From assembly GCA_025175895.1 (NCBI GenBank), contig CM046004.1, positions 20,385,011 through 20,449,010 of the forward strand: a stretch of DNA of 64,000 nucleotides. Reading direction: 5' to 3'. The stretch's first letter is position 1. Each line of letters begins with the position of its first letter. Under the pieces are notes generated by a model. The model did no database searches and was not told the DNA's origin. It was given only the letters and a program-made list of their open reading frames with translations. The position numbers and the translations under genes are program-made. Positions 58,568-64,000 of the stretch are shown here, piece by piece. The stretch comes from Wurfbainia villosa. Taxonomy: Eukaryota > Streptophyta > Magnoliopsida > Zingiberales > Zingiberaceae.

Positions 58568-59350
58568 ATGTCATCTAACACGACACACCCCCTCAACTTG
58601 CGATCTGTCCTTGAGAAAGACAAGCTCAATGGAGCTAACTTTCTAGACTGGTATAGGAACTTGAGGATTATTCTCAAGAAAGAACGTAAACTGTATGTCT
58701 AGAGCAGTCTATCCCTGAAACACCCGCCCCTGTGGCCACTCGTGCTGAAAAGGATGCTTATAAGAAGCATCAAGATGACACATTAGATGTGTCATGTCTT
58801 ATGCTTGCCACCATGAACTCTGAGCTTCAGAAGCAACATGAGAACATGGATGCCTATGGTATGGTTGAGCATTTGAAACAACTATATCAAGGACAAGCTA
58901 GGCACGAGCGTTTTGAAATGTCTAAGGCTCTTTTTGCATGCAAGATGCAAGAAGGAACACCTGTAGGAACTCACGTACTTAAAATGATAGGGTACGTTGA
59001 GAACCTTGAAAGACTAGGTTTTTCACTGAGCCAAGAATTGACAACCGATGTTATCCTACAATCGTTGCTGGAAGCATATAATCAATTCGTCATGAATTAT
59101 AACATGAATGAAATTGATAAGCCTTTGCCTGAGATTCTCAAAGATGTTAAGAATCACAACCGAATCTCAAGAAGAAAGTTAGAAACGTACTAATTGTCAA
59201 GAAGGGCAAAGGTAAGCGCAAAGGCAAGGGTAAGACCCAAGCCAAAGGCAAGGCCAATTCATCCACTTCAAAGGGTAAAGGTAAAGTACCTAAGGAAGGG
59301 ACCGCTTCGGTGAGACTGGACACTGGAAGCGAAACTGCAAAGTCTACCTT
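58568..59350 (+). pseudogene. Element G gag (frameshifted)
   Basis: ATG 58568 gives LNLRSVLEKDKLNGANFLDWYRNLRIILKKERKLYV. A one-base loss near 58701 then shifts the frame, which resumes at 58705-59193 (ETPAPVATRAEKDAYKKHQDD..., ENMDAYGMVEHLKQLYQGQA..., PLPEILKDV). A second shift near 59165 separates the Lys-rich basic region, and the zinc knuckle survives only as FGETGHWKRNCK (about 59309-59344), lacking its first Cys pair in frame. Angela-like gag, inactive. Confidence 0.87.
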
Positions 59351-59399
59351 GAGGAAGTAAAGAAGAAAAGAAGTGGGACTTCTGCCTCAGGTATACACG

Positions 59400-60845
59400 T
59401 TATAGAAGTTAATCTATCTATTTCTTCTACATGGGTATTAGATACCAGATGTGCATCTCACATTTGTACTAATGTGCAGGAACTGAGAAATAGTAGACTA
59501 ATGGCAAAAGGTGAAGTGGACCTACGAGTAGGCAATGGCAAAAAAGTTGTCTTGTAGTCGTAGAGGAACATATTCTTTGTCTTTGCCCACTGAGCTTATC
59601 TTAGAACTAGAGGAGTGCTTTTATGTACCTGCATTAACGAAGAACATAATTTCTGTATCTTATTTAGACAAGAAAAACTTTTCTTTTATAATAAAGGACA
59701 AATGTTATTCCATTTATTTGAATGAAATGTTCTATTGTAATGCACCACTTATGAATGGTCTCTATGTTCTAGATTTAGAAAACCCAATTTATAACGTAAA
59801 TACCAAACGGTTCAAATCGAATAATTTGAACCAAACATATCTCTGGCACTGTCGCCTAGGTCACATAAATGAAAAACGCATATCCCAACTCCATAAAGAT
59901 GGATTATTGGACTCATTTGATTTTGAATCATATGAGGTATGCGAATCTTGTCTTTTAGGAAAGATGACTAAAACTCCATTTAGTGGACATGGTGAGAGAG
60001 CGACGGACTTGTTGGGACTCATACATACTGATGTATGTGGTCCTTTCAATGTCGAAGCCAGAGGAGGCTATAAGTACTTTATTACTTTCACTGATGATAT
60101 GAGTAGATTTGGCTACTTATATTTGATGAGACATAAGTCAGAATCCTTTGAAAAGTTCAAAGAATTCAAGAATGAAGTACAAAACCAACTTGGTAAGCGT
60201 ATTAAGCTACTTCGATCAGATCGAGGTGGTGAATACCTTAGTCAAGAGTTTCGTGATCACCTGGCTGAGTGTGGGATAATATCCCAACTCACTCCACCTG
60301 GAACACCACAATGGAATGGTGTATCTGAGAGGAGAAATCGTACTCTATTAGATATGGTACGATCAATGATGAGCCAGACTGATCTACCTACTTCCTTTTG
60401 GGGTTTAGCTCTAGAGACAGCCGCTTTCACACTTAATCGTGTCCCATCAAAAGCCGTAGAAAAGACACCATATACGTTATAGACTGGGAAGAGTCCCAAA
60501 ATGTCTTTTATAAAGATTTGGGATTGTGAAGCTTATGTTAGACATCAAGTCTCAGATAAACTAGGACCCAAATCAGATAAGTGTTATTTTGTAGGATATC
60601 CCAAGGAAACTAAGGGATATTATTTTTACAATCCCACACTTGGCAAGGTGTTTGTTGCCAGAAATGATGTCTTTCTAGAAAGAGAATTTATTTCTAGAAA
60701 AACTAGTGGGAGTAAAATTCATCTTGAAGAAATTCAAGATGAAGAAACACTAAGGCTTCGATGGAAAATGAACATGCACCATAAAGTATTGTGGATGAGG
60801 AAATTGTTGCCCAAAGAGTTGTGGAGCAAACACCTGTTCAAGTAG
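59400..60845 (+). pseudogene. Element G protease remnant and integrase
   Basis: TWVLDTRCASHIC (about 59430-59468) is a protease active site with D-T-R in place of D-T-G. After a frame change, 59535-60482 is open: YLWHCRLGHINEKR (pre-integrase), CESCLLGKMTKTPF, first catalytic Asp in HTDVCGPF, FTDDMSRFGYLYLMRHKS, SDRGGEYLS, and Glu in SERRNRTLLDMVRSMM. A TAG at 60480-60482 sits where family members have Trp (PYxLWTGK). The frame continues in phase to 60845 with IKIWDCEAYVRHQ and GYPKETKGYYFYNP. The catalytic D, D and E are all visible. Confidence 0.9.
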
Positions 60846-62470
60846 ACCAACCTCTTCGTAGATCTGATAGGATCCGTCGTCAACCCGAGAGATATTCTTT
60901 TCTCTTGACTAACAACGGTGAGGTATTGCTTGTCGATCTTGACGAGCCTACATCCTATCAAGAAGCTATGATGAGCCCAGATTCCGAGAAATGGCTAGAG
61001 GCCATGAGATCCGAAATGGAATCCATGTACACTAACCAAGTATGGACTTTGGTTGATCCACCTGAAGGGGTAAAACCCATTGGGTGTAAGTGGGTCTTTA
61101 AAGTAAACACTGACATGGATGGTAATAAGCATACCTATAAAGGAAGATTGGTGGATAAAGGATTCAAACAAATTCATGGTATTGACTATGATGAAACCTT
61201 TTCACCAGTTGCGATGCTTAAATCCATTCGGATCATACTTGCTATTGCAGCCTACCACGATTATGAGATCTGACAGATGGATGTCAAAATCGCTTTTTTG
61301 AATCGAAAGCTACTCGAGGATGTGTACATGACACAACCTGAGGGTTTTGAAGATCCAAAGCATCCTGGAAAGATATGCAAACTGCAAAGGTCACTTTATT
61401 GACTAAAGCAAGCCTCTCGAGGATGGAATCTTTGATTCGATGATGCAATCAAGGAGTTTGGTTTCATCAAGAATGAAGATGAACCTTGTGTCTACAAGAG
61501 AAATAGTGGGAGCACAGTTGTATTTCTTATCTTGTATGTAGATGACATACTTCTCATCGGAAATGATATTCCCTCACTCCAGTCTATGAAGATGTGATTA
61601 GGGAATTGTTTCTCGATGAAAGACTTAGGTGAAGCTGCCTATATTCTAGGCATCAAGATATATAGAGATACATCTAAAAGATTACTTGGCCTAAGTCAGA
61701 GTACATACATTGATAAAGTGCTAGATCGTTTTGCTATGCAAAATTCCAAGAAAGGATTTCTACCTTTATCACATGGTGTGAGTCTTTCGAAGACTCAATG
61801 TCCCTCTTCTAAGGAGGAGAGAGATCGCATGGATAAGATCCCTTATGCATCTGCTATAGGGTCTATCATGTACGCCATGCTTTGTACTCATCCTGATGTC
61901 TCATATGCTTTGAGCATGACGAGTAGATACCAGTCGGATCCAGGTGAAAGTCACTGGATAGCAGTCAAAAATATTCTTAAATACTTACGAAGAACGAAAG
62001 AATATTTCTTGATATTTGGAGGCAATGAGGAGCTAACTGTAAAGGGTTACAGTGATGCAAGCTTCCAAACAGACAAGGATGACTATAGATCACAATCGGT
62101 GTGGTTTTGCTCGAACGTGGGTGAGTGGAAGAGTTCAAGCAGACACAGGCCGATTCTAACAGAGTATATTGTCGATGTAGCAAAAAGGAGGTCGCTTTGG
62201 CTCGCAAAGTTCATCGCTGAACTTGTGGTAGTTCCTAGCATTGCAGATCCAATAGACCTCTATTGTGACAACAATGGGGCTATCAGACGAGCTAAGGAAC
62301 CTCGATCACATCAATGACCAAACACATCTGCGGCGCCCATCTCATTCGAGATCATCGATAGAGGAGATGTGAGGATATGCAGTACCGATGTAAGCTAACA
62401 TCGCAGATCCATTGACCAAGGCTTTGGCACAGAGGAAGCATGATGGTCACACTAGGTCACTAGGTATCAG
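60791..62470 (+). pseudogene. Element G reverse transcriptase and RNase H
   Basis: RRSDRIRRQPERY, DEPTSYQEAMMSPDSEKW, GCKWVFKVNTDMDG and KGFKQIHGIDYDETFSPVAML lead to a TGA at 61271-61273 (Trp in relatives). In-frame TGA codons also occur near 61400, 61433 and 61593. YVDD is at 61535-61546. SMKDLGEAAYILGIKI, RYQSDPGESHW and ILKYLRRTKEYFLIFGG follow to about 62090. The RNase H then decays (STTEAEY motif lost; VDLYCDNNGAI-like region at about 62250). A purine tract AGTGGGAGAT (62497-62506) precedes the 3' LTR. Angela-like, inactive. Confidence 0.9.
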
Positions 62471-62506
62471 ATATTATAGTGATTGGTACTAGTGCTAGTG
62501 GGAGAT

Positions 62507-64000
62507 TGTTAGTTATAGCCCTAGAACCAATCATGTGATGGTTGAATAGGGAACATTTTGTATCATATTCTATAAAGTCAAAGGATTGGTTATTATATTT
62601 ACATCTTGCTTGTGCCAGCTAAATTAAATATAATAATGCCCTAGAAAAGTAGGTTCTTATCTACAGCACATCAATTGGCAGAATTGATTATGAGAGGCTG
62701 TAGAGAACACTTTCCTAAATGTTCCTAGTCAAGTATTAATATGCAAGGGCAATATTAATACATAAAGACTAATATGTAGGTCAATTGATGACTTGATCTC
62801 ACAAGTCATGGATATATGATATCAAGTTGACATATGGGTATATATTAGAGAATATATACTGAACTGACCCGCCATGAGAAAGTTTCATGGATCGTCATAT
62901 GAGTGTCATAAACTTTCTCATGTGACTATTGGTATGAATAGTCCTCAAACCTGAAGTCACTACGGTTCCCTACATAAGGAGTTATGTACTTTGGTATCGT
63001 CAAATGTCACCCGTAATAGGGTGGACCATAAAGGCGATTACTGGGTATATAACAAATTATGCAGAGGGATGTGAGTGATGTAGATGAGATCTATCCCTCC
63101 CATATGACGGGAGTGATATCTGTGGGCCCCTTGATTGAGTAGAACTACTAAAACGCATGGCCATGCTCGAATGAATCAATATGAGATATTGAGCTAATTT
63201 GTTTGAGTTAGTTTACTCAGGGATCAAGAAACACATAGATTGATTGAGGATGACACGGTCTATGCCTCATTGGTCAATCTGATATCAAGGATAGAAGGAC
63301 ACGGTCATACATTATAGTAGTCACAGAAAGGTTAGTCGAATCTTGACTTATTTTGTAACTTGGGTAGCAATGATGTATTGCTAGATGCCGCTCATTGCTT
63401 GTGTATCTAAAAGAGTTTAGATCCACTGCCAACGTTATGAGAGCCTATAGGGTCACACACAAAGAGCATGATGATTAGAAGAATTAGTGCATTCTAGTTT
63501 GACTAGAATAATTTGGGAATAAGCTTAAGTACAAAATAGTTTTTGGACTTTAAGCTTAATGAGAATTTTAGCTTATTGATTTAATGAGATTAATATGCTA
63601 AGCTTATTAATTTAATAAGATTAAATAAATATGTTATCATGATAACCTAAGCTTAATTGATTTAATAAGATTAATTCAATATGTTACCTTATTGATTTAA
63701 TGAGATTAATTCAATATGATAACATAAGCTTATTGAATTAATAAGATTAATTCAACATGCATGAATGCCACATAAGCATGCCACCTAAGCTTGATGAGGT
63801 GGAAGGAGACAAAGGGTTTTGCCCTTTGGAATTTCTCCACATGTGGCCGGCCAAACAAGGAGTGTAACTCTTTGTTTGATTATTTTTCAATGCTATTGAT
63901 TGCATTGAATGTGATAGGAGGTGGAAGGTTTTTCCAATCCTATAAAACACTCCATGGGGTGGCCGGCCATAGGGGGTGGAAGCTTGAGGCTTTGAGAGAG
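62507..64000 (+). repeat. Element G, 3' LTR (cut by window edge)
   Basis: About 1494 of an expected 1.87 kb. Same U3 repeats (63560-63755); only one complete CATGCCACCTAAG unit remains, and there is an extra ~60-base segment near 63840-63895 absent from the 5' LTR. TATAAAAC at 63941-63948. Confidence 0.93.

Overview
The window is plant nuclear DNA made almost entirely of nested LTR retrotransposons. I see no host gene, tRNA, rRNA or CRISPR array. Evidence for a plant is the mix of lineages: Copia SIRE-like and Angela-like pol, Gypsy Tekay-like, Athila-like and probable Tat-like parts, and a TRIM. Nine primer-binding sites match the 3' end of initiator tRNA-Met (TGGTATCAGA core). The species cannot be read from the sequence; a large-genome flowering plant, possibly a monocot, is my guess. 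Every protein-coding region is a retroelement gag or pol relic, and nearly all carry stops or frameshifts.

Layout from the left. 1-4914: element A, a gag-only LTR element (5' LTR cut by the window edge). 4915-5700: fragment of another minus-strand LTR. 5705-10597: 3' part of a probable Tat-like Gypsy element, with an antisense ORF, several tandem-repeat arrays and a duplicated LTR promoter. 10598-13074: pieces of family-B LTR in inverted orientation. 13075-13643: TRIM1, broken by insertion of SIRE-like element D (minus strand, 3' LTR 13644-15476, pol to about 19887). TRIM2 (14479-15190) sits inside the D LTR. 19888-46434: Angela-like Copia element E (minus strand), itself opened by gag-only element C (22010-27392), two solo D-family LTRs (28906-29965 and 31905-32958) and a Tekay-like Gypsy element (34409-44354). 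46507-51559: element F, another gag-bearing element, with solo LTR H inside its own LTR. 51560-55468: 3' half of an Athila-like Gypsy element (minus strand). 55469-64000: Angela-like Copia element G (plus strand), cut by the right edge. Target-site duplications support most of these nestings.

The strongest recurrent signal that gene annotation does not explain is cis-regulatory. The LTRs of A, C, D, B and F, though of different lengths and mostly different sequence, share two modules. One is an array of the perfect palindrome CAGTCGACTG just upstream of the TATA box. The other is a short hairpin near the LTR 3' end whose stem varies between families but keeps pairing (GGCTA/TAGCC in A and C, CGCTA/TAGCG in B, D1 and D2, GGCTA/TAGTC in F), with a C-rich loop. 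The palindrome array is also where paired LTRs of one element disagree most, CAGTCGACTG being replaced by GATCG-type sequence. That is either an unusual mutational hotspot or a consensus error in the assembly.
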